Source: Ophiosphaerella korrae (lineage: Eukaryota > Ascomycota > Dothideomycetes > Pleosporales > Phaeosphaeriaceae). From it: 62,457 bases of DNA. Within the stretch, counting starts at the first letter, position 1; every line of letters starts with the position of its first letter. Where the stretch lies: contig JALNQF010000243.1 in the NCBI GenBank assembly GCA_028456385.1, forward strand, positions 1 through 62,457. Direction: 5' to 3'. The translations under genes were made by a program, and so were the position numbers. This document shows, in pieces, positions 48,777 to 61,885 of this stretch. The notes below the pieces were generated by a model. The model worked only from the letters and a program-made list of their open reading frames with translations. It did not search any database and had not been told where the DNA came from.

Positions 48777-49039
48777 TATTATAGAGTTATATACTTAATA
48801 TAGATTTAGAGCCTAAGAGCTTATTAGTCTTAGGGATCTTAAACTTTATTAGCTAAACTAACTCTAAATATTATTTACCCTCCTATAAGTTATATCCTAT
48901 AACCTAAGGGCCTATTAGCTACTTTTTTTTACTTCTCTTCTTTAATAGTTTACTTCTTTATAAGCTTTTAGTACTTATATTTTTCTAGTAACTACTTACT
49001 TTCTTTTTACTATTCTTTTCTTTATAATACTTTACTATA
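48777..49039 (-). repeat. 3' LTR of element H (left end)
   Basis: 263 bp, plus-strand TATTATAGAGTTATAT to TACTTTACTATA. The polypurine tract of H appears just right of it as CCTCTCC (49042-49048). Confidence 0.9.
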
Positions 49040-52000
49040 TACCTCTCCTTTTATATAGAGCTTAGTTTTATTAAGCTACTATACTTAATTAAAAGCTTTT
49101 AGCCTAAAGAGAGAGTAAAACCTACTTTAACTTATAAACCCCTTTCTTATTTTATTAGCTATAAGGTACTTAAACTATTAGATCTAAAATAATTTAGATT
49201 TATAATTTAGCCTTACTCTATAAATAGTCTAGTATCTAGTACTAACTATATATATAGTTAGAGAGTAACTTAGGCCTTCTAGCTAAAATATTAATATCGA
49301 TAAAAGAGAATAAAGATATTAAGTCCTTAAGAGCTTTTTTCCTCTTAAATAACGTATAGCCCTTTAGGTATTAATTACTATATATTATCTATAAACTACT
49401 AATCTAACTTTAGCTATAGCTATAACTTACCTAAGCTTACCTTAAGAAAACGCTAGCTTTATTAGCGCTATTACCTATATAAAGCTTAAGTTACGCTACT
49501 TCTATTTTTTTATATTAGCTATTGTTTTTATTTTAGAGTATTTATAGCTTAGGACTTTAAAGATACTACTTTTATCTTTTACTTATAATACCTTTCTCTT
49601 AAGAGCTCTAAATCTAATATCTAAAGAGTTATTTATAAAGTATTTACGTAGTTTCTAAGTTATTTAATAAAATTTTTATATAGATATATTATATAGCTTA
49701 TAGTAGTAGCTACCTATTTTCTTACTATTTTTTTTTACGCACGTTTTATAAACTATAGTAGTTTTTACCTTTCTATAATAGTTCTTTTACTTAATATATT
49801 TCTACTTACTAAATTCTTCTCTTACTTATTAATTTTTAATAGCTAGCTCTTTTCTTATATATATATATTTATTAGTTAAGCTAGTATAGGGCCTTTAGGC
49901 TCTATATTTAAACGTCTTTACTAGTAGTTAAGCTCTTATAGTTATTTACTTCTATAATTTTTAGTAAAGTTATAAATACTCTCTAGAAGTATACTTAAAC
50001 TTTATCTCTCTATTTTTTATTCTATTTTCTTCTTCTTTTCTTTAAGCTTATTTTAGCTACTCTATACTCTCTTACTAGTTTCTTAGCTCTATTCTCTTAT
50101 TTACTTTCTACTTTAATTATTATAGCTACTTTTAACTTCTAACCTAGGTCCTATATAGCTAACTAGCTTAGCTAAAGTAACTATAGTAGTAATAATCCTT
50201 TTTAGCTACTTTATAACCTAAGTAGACTACTTTTAAGTTACTATTAAACTAAGAGTAAAGCTTCTTACTCTATTTCTATAATATATTATTTCTAGTATAA
50301 AAGTAAGTATCTATTCTTTTTACTTATAGACTCTTAGGTCTTACTAACTATACTTTTTTCTTAGTTATTACTTATTTCTTTAACTACTCTTTCTTACTTA
50401 ACTTACTTTATAACTTTTTTAACTAAGCTTTTAATATCTTTAAAGAGTATAACTTTAGCTAGCTTCTTTTTTTTATTTAAGAGTTTATATATACTTACTA
50501 TAATAAGTATAAGAATAGGGCTTACTAGTAGAATAGTCTTTATAATATTTATTCTTACAACTCTAATAGCTTTTTCTATACTTCTAATAGCTTTTAGTTT
50601 TTTTTCTACTAGTTATACTATTAGGTATACTATTAGGTATACTATTATAAGAGTTAAGAGATACTTACTTAAAACTTTTTAGCTACTTAAGCTATATACT
50701 TATAAGATCTTTCTTTAATTAATAATTTTTAAAAGATATAAGCTTATTATAAAGCTATAGTCTATATAAGTTAGTATACTTAGAAGACTATTAGCTTTTA
50801 TAGGGCTTTACTACTAGAGCTACTACTACTAAGCTCTAATAGAGCTATAGCTTATAGTTCTAAAGAGAAGAGTAATTATAGCTATACTACTTATATTTAT
50901 AGTAGTATTAGATACTCTATTTTCTTTAATAATAAAAGTATTATCTACTTTAATAGCTCTTATATTTATTATTATATTTAGAGCTATAATTATAGGTTAA
51001 GTAAGTCTTTAACTTTATTTTTTTTTTTACTTAATTTTATCCTAATAGTTTTTTAGAGCTTAGCTAACGCGTTTTTAGTAGTCTAGTAGCTAAACGTAAG
51101 TAAGTACTTTCTTAAGTTAAGAGTTTTACTAAAAGTTACTACTATATTACTAAGCTCTTTAAGTAAGAGCGTACTTATACTAATACTTTTATTCTTATAG
51201 CTACTTAGTCTTCTAGCTACTTTATTACTATACTCTTTACGCGTAATACTATAGTAGCTAATATTTAGTATTTTATTTACTAAAATATTTCCTTAAGTTA
51301 TTAAGTAGCCTATAGGCGTCTTCTTATAACACCTAGTAAGCTAGTATATCTTTATAGGTTTAGGGCTTACCTAGTAGTATATAGTATAAATAAGCTTAAA
51401 GATAATAACTCTAAAACTTCTAGCTATCTTTATAGCTCTACTAATAATCCTTTTTACTAGTAAGCTTATAGCTAGCGTCTCTAGAGTTATACTATACTTA
51501 AGAGTAAGTCTAATAATTCTTTACTTACTATTTTCTCTATAGTAGATAAAGCCCTTATTTATTAAGTTCTCTCTAGTTCTCTTTACTCTTTATCTCTTTT
51601 TAGTATTAGTAAATACTCTTAAAGCGCTTTCTCTAGTAGTTCTAGCTTACTTTTAAGCTTTTATACTACTCTAAATTCTTTTTATTAACTACTAGCCCTT
51701 TAAGCTTTATAAGGTATACCTTTATACTTTTTTTACTCTACTAACCTAAAGTTAGATATAAGTTACCTAGGTCTTAATAAAAGTTTAGGATACGCTTATA
51801 AATACTTTATTAAGTTTCTTACTACTTTTACTTTTACTTCTAGCTACTATCTAGCTACTCTTTTAACTTTTCTTCTTTGCGCTCTACTTTTTAGTAGTAG
51901 TATTCTTACTCTAGTCTATTCTTAATTTAATATAATAGGTTTAGGCTCTTCTACTTTTTTTTCTAGGGGCCTTTAGTTTTTTATTTCTATACTTCTTCTA

Positions 52001-52200
52001 CTTTTTTAGTATTTTCTTAGCTTTTTACTTTAAAATCTTTAGCTTTAGAATTAAGATTACTATTATACTTATTATCTAAGTAGTATTTACTTTTAGCTAC
52101 CTAGGTTTAGTCTTAGAAGTCTTCTTACTACTTAAGCTTCTTCTTCTAGTTCTAAAGATAGTAATTAGTAATAATAGGTAATATAAGGTTTTTCTTCTTA
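49040..52200 (-). pseudogene. Element H 3' UTR and extra ORF, homologous to the F 3' ORF
   Basis: On the minus strand the first part after pol repeats the F accessory ORF, including the Ser/Pro-rich segment (about 50815-50840) and the ERSYKRVAQ-like segment near 50700. Stops are denser than in F because more Gln codons are converted. The 49040-49400 end corresponds to F's untranslated 3' tail and shares its AT palindrome near 49240. Its presence in both copies shows this ORF is a family trait rather than a single capture event. Confidence 0.55.
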
Positions 52201-55200
52201 GTATCTAAGTACTAAGGTCTCTTTAGTTATTTATTTTTAGAGAAAATTAACTAAGTTCTTTTTTTCTTATTACTAATTCTCCTATTTACTTATAATACCT
52301 ACTTATTCCCTCTCCTATTTAAAATTTTTAGCTAATCTTTAGCTAAAATTAATTTCCTTATTAGGTTCCTTTTATATAAAGAATTTAAAGTTAGCTAGAT
52401 TAAATTTAGGCTTTTATACTAGGATTTAAACTAATTATAGCTAATAAGTTTATACTAGTAATAGTAAGTCCTATTTATATTATTTTTATACTCGCCTACT
52501 TTACTTTCTAAATACTAGCTCTATTAGTACTAGTTTATCTAATACTCTTTTAGGTTACTCTTTAGTATTAAGTAAAGCTTACTCTTTCTTTTATCTAACT
52601 ATAAAATCTTTAGCTTTTAGCTCTAAATTTTCTAAGATATCTATTAGTTTTTACTAGCTTTACTAGTAGAATTCTACTACTCTTACTCTTAGAGTATAGT
52701 TTCTAAACTTTATACTATTTAGGTTAGTAAGCTAGTACTATCTAGAAAGATATAACTAGATAACTTAATAAGGGCCCTTTTACTAAGGTTAGAGTTTCTA
52801 CTATCTAGATTTATTCTAGTTACTAAATAAGTCTTAGACAAGTACTAATATTCTTTTAGGTATATCTTTTATACGTAATACTCTTTTAGTATTAAACTAT
52901 TCTTTACTTTCTTCTCTTAGCTTAATTATATAATCTATAGCTTCTTAGAGTTTATTATTATATTTATTAAACTACTAGGCTTATAATACTAAGAGCGTAG
53001 TAGTATTATAAACTTCTAACTACAAGAGAGTTTACTATATAGAGATATAGAGTTTAATAAGTAAGACTTGTTTCTAGCTATATATAAGGTATATTAGTAT
53101 CTCTCTAGTACTATATTTTACTATAACTCTATCTACTTATAGCGCGTAAAGTAAATTATCTACTTAATTACCTTTAATTTTTTAGAGAGTAGCTACTAAC
53201 TCTTTATAGCCTCTTTTAATTATTCTTTAGCTTTAAAAGTAATAAGTACTTTTAATAACTTTTTAGATACTATATAAGTAAGTAAAGTTAGTAACTAGTC
53301 TTTTATTTTCTAGTCTTCTATCTACTATTATTTTAAATAGTACTCTTTATTTTAGAAATATATCTTATTTTAAGAACTTTATAATAACTTCTAATATATT
53401 AACTCTAAGAGCTTTAGCTTCTACGTATAAGCTTATAAAGTCCTAATATATAATTATATATCTTTTACTTCTTTTACTATTAGGTATATAAACTATATCT
53501 AGTGTAATCTATCTCTATAAGACTTTAGGTCCCTAATTTAGGTATAGCTATTTCTTTACTATCTAAAGTAAATAAAATTAATATTCTTAGTAAGATTTTA
53601 TATAAGTTTCTACATCTTTAAATATATTTAGCTAGAAATATTATATCTAGATCTTTTACTATATTCTTTCTTAGCCTTAGTATCTACTTTTATTATATAG
53701 TACCTTTAGAATCTCTAGCTACTCTTTTTTCTTATCTACTACTCTTTTTAGTAAGTACTACTTAGAGCCCTTAGCTTATAAAAGTCTTTATATAACTTTA
53801 TACTTTTATATATTTTTATAAAGCTTTTAGGTATCTATTCTACTTATTCTAGCTAGAGTTTATAGTGTTACTAGCTATTTTATAATATTACGTAGAAAAA
53901 GCGTTTCTAGAGTATCTAGTACGCTTAAGTCTATTTCTATCTTTAAGTATATAAATTCTAGGTCCTAAGAGCTTATCTATAGTAAAATAAAAGTTATAGA
54001 CTCTAGATAGTAGTTTATAAATTCTTCTACGTCTTCTTTAAGCTTTTTTAGTAGTTACTACTCTAGTAGCTCTAGTTACTTTAAGAGAGTATCTACTACT
54101 ATATTCTTTTTCCTAGCTACGTACTTTATATTAAATTCCTATATATTTAGAAAAGTAAGCTATCTTATAATTAGGGCTCTTAGGAAGTTACTAGCGCTTT
54201 AATTAAGTTAATCTATAAGTAGAATTTCTTAAGTACTAGTAGTATAGCTTTATACTTATATTTTTTAGAATCTTAGTTACACTCTAAAAGTAACTATACT
54301 CCTAATTTATAGCGTACTATATTCTAATAGCTTTTTAGGTTTTTTTACTAGAGTACTACGCTCTAACCCTTTTTACTTCTATTAACTAATATAATAATTA
54401 GTTTAATAGGCTCGCTATAGTCTATAGAGACTAATACTAGTATACTAGTTAGTTAGGTTTTTAATTTATTTATAGTAAGAAAAGCTTTTTAACTCTATTT
54501 AAATTTTTTATTCTTTCTTAGTAGCTTAAATAGTAGTATTACTATCTTAGTAAAACTTTTAATCTAGATTCTATAGTATATATAAAAGCTAATAAATATT
54601 TAAACTTCTTTTAGAGATCTATAGGCTAGCTATTTAATTATCTTTTAGACTTTCTTATTAGCTAAGTACTAGCCCTCTTTATCTACTATATACCTTATAA
54701 TCTCTATAGAGTTATAGTACTAATCTAATTTAAAACCTAAAGTAGTAATACTAGCCCTCTTAAGGTTATATAAAACTTTATCTATATTAATAATATATTT
54801 ACTAATAAACCTTTAGATCCTAGGTTCTAGTAAGTCTAAGTTATAGTCTATTTTTAGGCCTTTTACTACAATATTATCTATATATAATATATAGCTAGTT
54901 AGAATTAATTCTTATAAGATTTTAGTTACTACTTATATAAACTTAGTAATAGAGTTTATAGTACTTATAAGTAGAGTATATTACTATACTAGTTTATAAG
55001 TTAGTATATAAAATACTATAAGTAGTCTAAAGTCTTAATAGAGCTCTACTTAATTATATCTAGAGAAGAAGTCTATTAAGGATATAACGTAGTAACTTAT
55101 AAATTCCTTTAAGAATTTATCTAGGTTTAAAAGTAAGTTAGTATTCCTAATAGTTATACTATTAGTGCGCTAGGTATTATTAATAAGTTAGTATCCTTAG

Positions 55201-58200
55201 TCCTTTTTCTTTACTAAGAACTAGAGATTACTATATAGGCTTTTACTTAATTTAAGGACCTTTTAGTCTAACTATTCCTAAATTATCTTATTAACTACTT
55301 TTCTTAGTTTATAAAGTATAAAGAAGCTATCTTTTTTCTAGGCTTTATAGAGTACTATATTAATTCAAACTAGTAAGATAATATTAGAGTAGATATAGCC
55401 TAATTCTATAAAGTTAAAGCTTAACGTAGCTTTTTAATATAGAAAAACTTTAATTAGTATCTCTCTTTCTCTTAGCTATAGCTAGTTAGCGATCTTTATT
55501 TTTACTAGCTATTCTTCTATAACCTAAGTACCTATAGAAAAGAGAGTAGTCTTATTAGTAATATATTATTAGAATTATCTCTAGCTTTAGTTATTATTTA
55601 CTAGCTACCTAAGTTCTACTCTTACTTTCTAGTCTAATTAACTCTCTACCTAGTAGGGCTATACTAAGAAGTTATAGACTAGCTATACTTTTTTACCTTT
55701 TAACTTATATATAGTATTTAGCTTAAATTGTAGTTCTATCTTTAATAAGCTTTTAGGTATTTATTTTCTTTTTTCTACTTATTTCTATATCTCTATAAGG
55801 TCTTCTAGAATTTCTAAGATACTTTTATCTAGAGAAATACTAGCTTGTTTTATTATTATTAGATCTACTTATAGATTATTCTATAATTCCTAGTATAGAT
55901 ACTAGGTACTACTAATAGTTCTTTAGGCGTCTCTTTTTTATTTCTCTATTTTCTAGGTATCTATTTATAGAACTTTACTCTTAGTAGTAAGGTTTTTTAC
56001 TAGTTTTTCTATTATTATTATATTTATCTATCTTATACTTCCTATTCTATTAAATATTACTATAAACTTTATAGAAGTATTTTAATTATTTAACTAAACT
56101 TTATAGTATATTTAGCTATTATCTTTTTATTTAAAAGAGTATTAATAATCTATTATAAATAGGTTCCTAAAGATTATTAAGTAAGAAAGACCTCTTATAA
56201 TAAAGAAGTTAGACTAAACTTTAATACTTCTAATAATAACTAGTACGCCTTATATAATCTTTTTAAAAGACTCCTTTACTCTATTTATAGTAACTAGCTA
56301 TACTCTAGCTATTTTCTTAGGTATAGAAGTTATACTTAAGCTAGTAGCTAGAGCTATTTTAAAGTAGATTATATTAAGTTCTACTTTTAAGTTAAGTAAG
56401 GCTAGTAGTCTAGTCTTATAGACTTAGATTATTACTTTTAGGTATTTTTTTCTAAGTCTTTTAATCCTACTAAGTTAGTTATATTCTAGGTACTTTCTTA
56501 CTATATTTATATTAGCTATAAAACTAGTAGGGCGTATAAGTATAATAGAGAGTACTTTAGTAGAAGAGCCTAAGAGTTTATAGGCTCTACACCTAATAAT
56601 TTTTCTATTTATAGCTTTTACTATTACTTAGTTAGAAATATTAGTATTTATTACGTATAGGTGTAAGCTATTCTAAAATAAAGCTACTAGTAGTCTCTTA
56701 GAGCTCTAAAGCGTCTCTCTTAAGTCTTTAGTTATACTTACTATTACTCTTATATTTATAAACTCTTCTAACTTATCTACTATAAAAGTAGGCTTTATAA
56801 GCTTTTTAAGAAGGTCTAGTATATTAGCTAAGAGTATTTATATAGGTAAAGATACTAGTACTTTTATAACTTTTTATATTACTTCTTTAGTATTTAGTTC
56901 TAAAGTATTAATCTACTTAAGCTTTTTTATATAGTTCTTTTATTTATCTATTTTTTTAAGAAGTTATTTTAGATCTATTTTTATTTCTATATTATTAAAT
57001 TAGGTTTACTTAGATTTAAAGAATTTAGCCTCTTTTTTGTAATTATTTTATATAGCTAGAATAGGTACTAAGAGCTCTTAGGTTCTAAACTCTACTATAG
57101 TAATATATATAGTTTTAGTAATATCTTCTTTTACTAGATCTCTTTTTATTTTTAGTTACTATATCTAGAATCTATTATATTCTTCTACGCTTACTATTCT
57201 ATCTTTTTCTAAATTATCTATTATACTCCTAAGTAAGTTTATTACTACTATTATCTAAGGCTATACTAGCTATTATATTATAAAGTTTAGCGTTACTTAA
57301 AAGTCTATTTCTCTATACTTTAGGTTTTATATTCTCTACTAGATATACTAGATTATTATATTATTCTAGTTACCTCTTACTCTAATCTATTTAATAAACC
57401 TTTAGTAAGTTTACTTTATACTCTATTAGTATCTTCTAGTTTCTAAATTAAACTAAATCTATCTATTAAGTATTATAGCTTTTCTTTCTTTATAGTTATT
57501 AATATAGTAATTTAGGTCTCTATACTTAATATAACTATAAAAGTTTAAACTTATACTTACTATATTATTTTAATACTAAAGTCCTATATTATTCTAAAAT
57601 AGTAGTAAAAAGTTTTTTTAAAATTATAGCCTTATTATAAAAGGTATTACTAACTACAAGTTTACTATAGCCTAAGGGGTCTATAGATACTTATCTACTT
57701 TAATTTATTTTTCTATAACTAAGTATACTTCTAGTAGCTAGATAAGTTCTTAGGCTCTAGCGTTTAGGTTATTTATAGCTACAAGAGTAATTACTTAAAG
57801 TTTTATTATTTTAAAGTATTCTATAAAATTATTAACTTCTAATTATATAACTTTTATTCTTAGAAGTATTTAGACTCTTCTTTATCTTTAAGTTTAGTTA
57901 TAAAAGTTAGGTATAAGCTTTATATTAGAAAGCTTAAATATTCCTTTAAGTATTATATATAGCTATTTTCTATAGCTTATAAGCTTTAGTATACTTATAG
58001 TTCTTTTAAAAGCTAAGTTAAAATATTTTACTTATAAGTCTCTTTATACTAGCTAGTTAAAGTACTTTTAGATTATTTAAAAGTTAAAGTCTTCTACGTT
58101 TTTATTACTTAGGTTATATTTATTAAAGACTTTTTATAGGTAGTACTTATTAAGTCCTTTTACTAAGTAGTATCTCTTTATAGCTTCTATAATTATTCTT

Positions 58201-58560
58201 ACTCTTTAGTACTTTATAAACTAAGAGCTAAAGTTATTAAAGTAGTCTTAGAGAGAGAGGTTATCTATAAGTAAGTATTACTATAGCTAAGTTTAGAGTA
58301 CTTCTTCTATCTCTTCTTATTATACCTTATTAGACTCTTAGAACCTATTTCTTATTACTTCTCTAACTTTTACTTAATCTTTAGCTTTCTCTACTTCTAT
58401 AAACTTAGTTATACTTTATTTAATAATATCTTTTCTTATCTTATTACTAAATATAATAATATTATAGATCTAGTCTCTAATAAGCTATCTATAAAAGATT
58501 ACTTATTCTTTAATACTATCTAGAAACTCTATTATATTAGTACTAGTAAACTTAAACTTC
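52201..58560 (-). pseudogene. Element H gag-pol polyprotein (minus strand)
   Basis: Mirror of F: integrase about 52560-53500, RNase H about 54050-54480, RT about 54500-55300 with the YIDN motif (from YVDD) at 54873-54884, and gag to about 58560 with the knuckle near 57500-57540. Domain order and spacing equal F. It is inactivated by TAA/TAG at Gln/Trp sites and by the D-to-N change in the RT active site. Confidence 0.85.
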
Positions 58561-59527
58561 TTATCTATAAATAGGTTTTGTTTACTAATATATACTCTAC
58601 TACTCTATTCTACTATTATTTTAATAGCTACTATAAGCTAGCTAAATATCTCTAAAGATATCTTAATTATTAGTTAGAGTATATTTAGGATAGTAGAGCT
58701 ATTATTTATTATTAGTGTACTAATTCTTTTAGGTATATCCTATAGTCCTTTAGGTATTAGGTTTAGGAGTCCTAAGTTATATAAAGAAGTTCTTAGCTAG
58801 TAAAGAGATAGCCTTAGTATAGTCTCTTTATTAGATAATAGGTTAGATCTTATAGCTTAAGATTACTTTATAATATTCTTTCTTTTACTACTCTCTTTAT
58901 ACGTTATTTATCTATAATTATAGTATACTACTTACTACTACTAAGCTATTTCTTCTTACTATACTACTTATTATTCTATTCTATCTTTACTATTTTCTTA
59001 CTAGTTATTTTTCTATTTTAATATTCCTATTATCTATACTTCTACTAGCTATTTATTAAGTACCTAAAGGCTTATTAAGAGCTTCTCTAATATTTTTTAT
59101 TAGCTTCTTTATTTTTAGCTAGTTATACTACTTACTTTTTATACTACCTATAGCTCCTTAGGTCTTAGGCTCTATATATTTATAGCGTATTCTTATTTTT
59201 ATACTTATACTTATACTATACCTATTCTTATATAAAATAAGTTAGCTTATCTTTAGTTTTATATATATACCTATTCTTATACCTATTTCTATACCTATTT
59301 CTATACCTATTCTTATACCTATTCCTATATCTATTCTTATACCTATCTATTCTTATATCTATTCCTATACCTATCTATTCTTATATCTATTCTTATACCT
59401 ATCTATTCTTATATCTATTCTTATACCTATCTATTCCTATATCTATTCTTATACTTTACGTAATAGTATATAAGCTAGCGCTCCTAAAGCTAAGGTTATA
59501 GGTTTAAGTTTTATATTAGTTACTATT
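58561..59527 (-). other. Leader of element H with long tandem repeat
   Basis: Non-coding leader between the 5' LTR and gag. A tandem array of ATACCTATTCTT/ATATCTATTCTT units occupies 59269-59452, longer than F's array. The rest shows no recognisable frame. Confidence 0.7.
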
Positions 59528-59790
59528 TGTTATAGAGTTATATACCTAATATAGATTTAGGGCCTAAAGGCTTATTAGTCTTAGAGATCTTAAACTTTAT
59601 TAGCTAAACTAACTCTAAATATTATTTACTCTTCTATAAGTTATATTCTATAACCTAAAAGCTTATTAGCTACTCTCTTTTACTTTTCTTTTTTAATAGT
59701 TTACTTCTTTATAAGCTCTTAGTACTTATATTTCTTTAGTAACTACTTACTCTCTTTTTACTATTCCTTTCTTTATAATACTTTACTATA
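59528..59790 (-). repeat. 5' LTR of element H (right end)
   Basis: 263 bp, plus-strand TGTTATAGAGTTATAT to TACTTTACTATA, followed by the TSD GTAT. Confidence 0.92.
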
Positions 59791-61457
59791 GTATAAACTT
59801 TATTTTTTTAAGATTATATTCTTTTTAGTCTTTATACGCTTCTTTTATACTTATAACTAGTAAGTATTTCTAAATAAACTTCTATTATTTATTTTATTTC
59901 TCTATATCTATTATTATATAGCTATTATAACTATATATATTTAGCTAGGTATACTTTATACTTTTTATACTAACTTACTTCTTACTTTCTTATAGTCTTT
60001 TAGAAGAAGCTATAGTAGTTTCTTTATCTAGTACTAGTCTTTTAGCCTAGATTAATAGAGTCTAGGGCTTTTCTCCTTTTAAGTCTTCTATTAGTAAGTC
60101 TATTACGTATACTATATCTTCTAGCTATACTTTTATTCTTTTTTTTATTACTACTACTCTATTCTTCTATAAAAACTATCTTACTCTTTACTTACTAAAA
60201 AAGTATATATAGTAGTTATTATTATAATAAAAGGTCTAATTAAGTATTATATATTATATTTCTTTACTCCTAGCTACTTTCTTTTAAAGTTTAGCTTATA
60301 CTTATAGTACTTCTTTCTTTCTCTTAGTTATTTTTAACTAAGTCTCTTTATCTTTTTTATAGTCTTTACTTTTATAGCTATTTATAAAGTACTTTAGTTT
60401 CTTATATTTATAATATACTATATCTTTCTTCTTTTATAATTAGTAATCTTTTATATAGTAGCTTTTCTTGCTATAATTAAAGTATATAAAGATTTTCTTT
60501 TTTTTTTTTTTTTTATCTTTATTAGTATTAAAGATTATTAGGTCTCTAGTATCTTAGTTTCTAAGTTAGCTACTATACTTATTCTTCTTCTATTCTTAAA
60601 GATTGTTATTAATTTATATTACCTATTATTTTAGAGCTTCTAGTATTCTAGGTTTCTCTATATAAATTATCTTATATTAGATTTTCTTATTTAATCTTTA
60701 TTTAAATTATAATATTAGAGCTAATTTATTTTACTTTATATTTTGTAATAGTTATTTAAACTATAATATATACTTAGGTATACTTTTCTATTATATAAGT
60801 CTTTTAAGTTTTTCTTCTACTTATTAGGTAATATCTATATCTCTAAATACTACTCTTATTTACTTAGTAAAGTACTTATAACTTCTAAAAATAGCTCTAG
60901 TTTTATCTTTCTATATTATTAGAGTATATATTATATAGTCTATCTAGTAAGGTTTAAACTATCTTATTATATCTTCTTTAAAGTATATTCTAATATATAT
61001 TACCTTCTTTTCTTCTATATTAAAGTATAGTACTTATATATCTATCTAGAGTTATACTAAAGCTATAAAAGGTTTTAGTTTTTCTCTTATTCTATTAAAC
61101 TTCTTAAGGATAAGTATCTTAGGTAGTTTCTTTATTGTACTTATTTCTAGTTATTATATAATTAGTTCTATTTAGTTCTATCCTTTAATAATAGCTTTAA
61201 TCTAGGCCTTATTTTACTTTACGTATTCTTAGAGTTCTTTGTTCTAGGTTTCTAGTGTATTAATTACTATTTTTATATCTTCTTTTTTAGAGATTAAATT
61301 ATTTATATATTTTCTAATTACTTTCTATATAGTGTTATCTAACTTATAACTACTTATAAGTGCTTTCGCTACTTATTTAGTTAAACTTTCTACTATTATA
61401 TTAGTTAGACTATATACTACTTATACTTTACTTCTTCTAATAACTAAATTAGTAAGG
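59791..61457 (-). pseudogene. Element E gag and leader
   Basis: E resumes at GTATAAACTTTA. On the minus strand gag runs from about 61400 to the zinc knuckles near 60390-60490 and on toward the protease. A 20-bp T run (60490-60512 region) corresponds to a Lys-rich linker before the knuckles. The leader next to the LTR is the conserved CTTACTAATTTAGTTATTA (reversed). Confidence 0.85.
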
Positions 61458-61885
61458 TATAATAGGCTTACTAGGGTTAACTTCCTAGTAGCCTAAAAGG
61501 TATTAGTAAATCGATAGTTAATAACAAAAGCTTATATTATAATCTATAATAACTATAAATAATAGAAGATATTTTGTAACTATCTTATATTAGTATTCTA
61601 TAGTTAAAGGATTAAATTACTAATACTATCTTAATAATACGCGTTACTACTAACTATATACTTATCTTAATCTATAATCTATATTTACTAAGATTAGTAG
61701 ATTATAGATTACTTTAATCTATAATCTATTAGTACTAAGAGTCTATAGATTATAGATTACCCTAGGTATCTTAATTATACGTAGCCTCTTAATTAAGTTT
61801 ATATTCTTTAAGGTTATATAAGTCTAAACTAATTATTATAGAGCTAATTAGTTCTATCTATTATTTTCTTATTACTACTATAACA
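61458..61885 (-). repeat. 5' LTR of element E (right end)
   Basis: 428 bp, plus-strand TATAATAGGCTTACTAG to ACTACTATAACA, followed by ACACG, the right TSD. Confidence 0.93.

Larger units (their letters stand above)
48777..59790 (-). mobile_element. Element H: minus-strand sister of F
   Basis: 11,014 bp with equal 263-bp LTRs (48777-49039, 59528-59790) and a perfect 4-bp TSD GTAT (48773-48776, 59791-59794). It is structurally complete and uninterrupted, so it shows the family's full layout without nesting. It is very heavily RIP-mutated, with almost no CpA/TpG. Confidence 0.94.
25715..61885 (-). mobile_element. Element E: minus-strand Ty3/Gypsy carrying F and H
   Basis: Two 428-bp LTRs (25715-26142, 61458-61885) face the minus direction. 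The TSD is ATACG on the left and ACACG on the right, one RIP-type difference. Without F, H and their TSDs the element is 7030 bp, matching A (7036 bp) in length and LTR type. It sits in the RT of D. Its own integrase was hit by F and its gag/protease junction by H. Confidence 0.93.
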
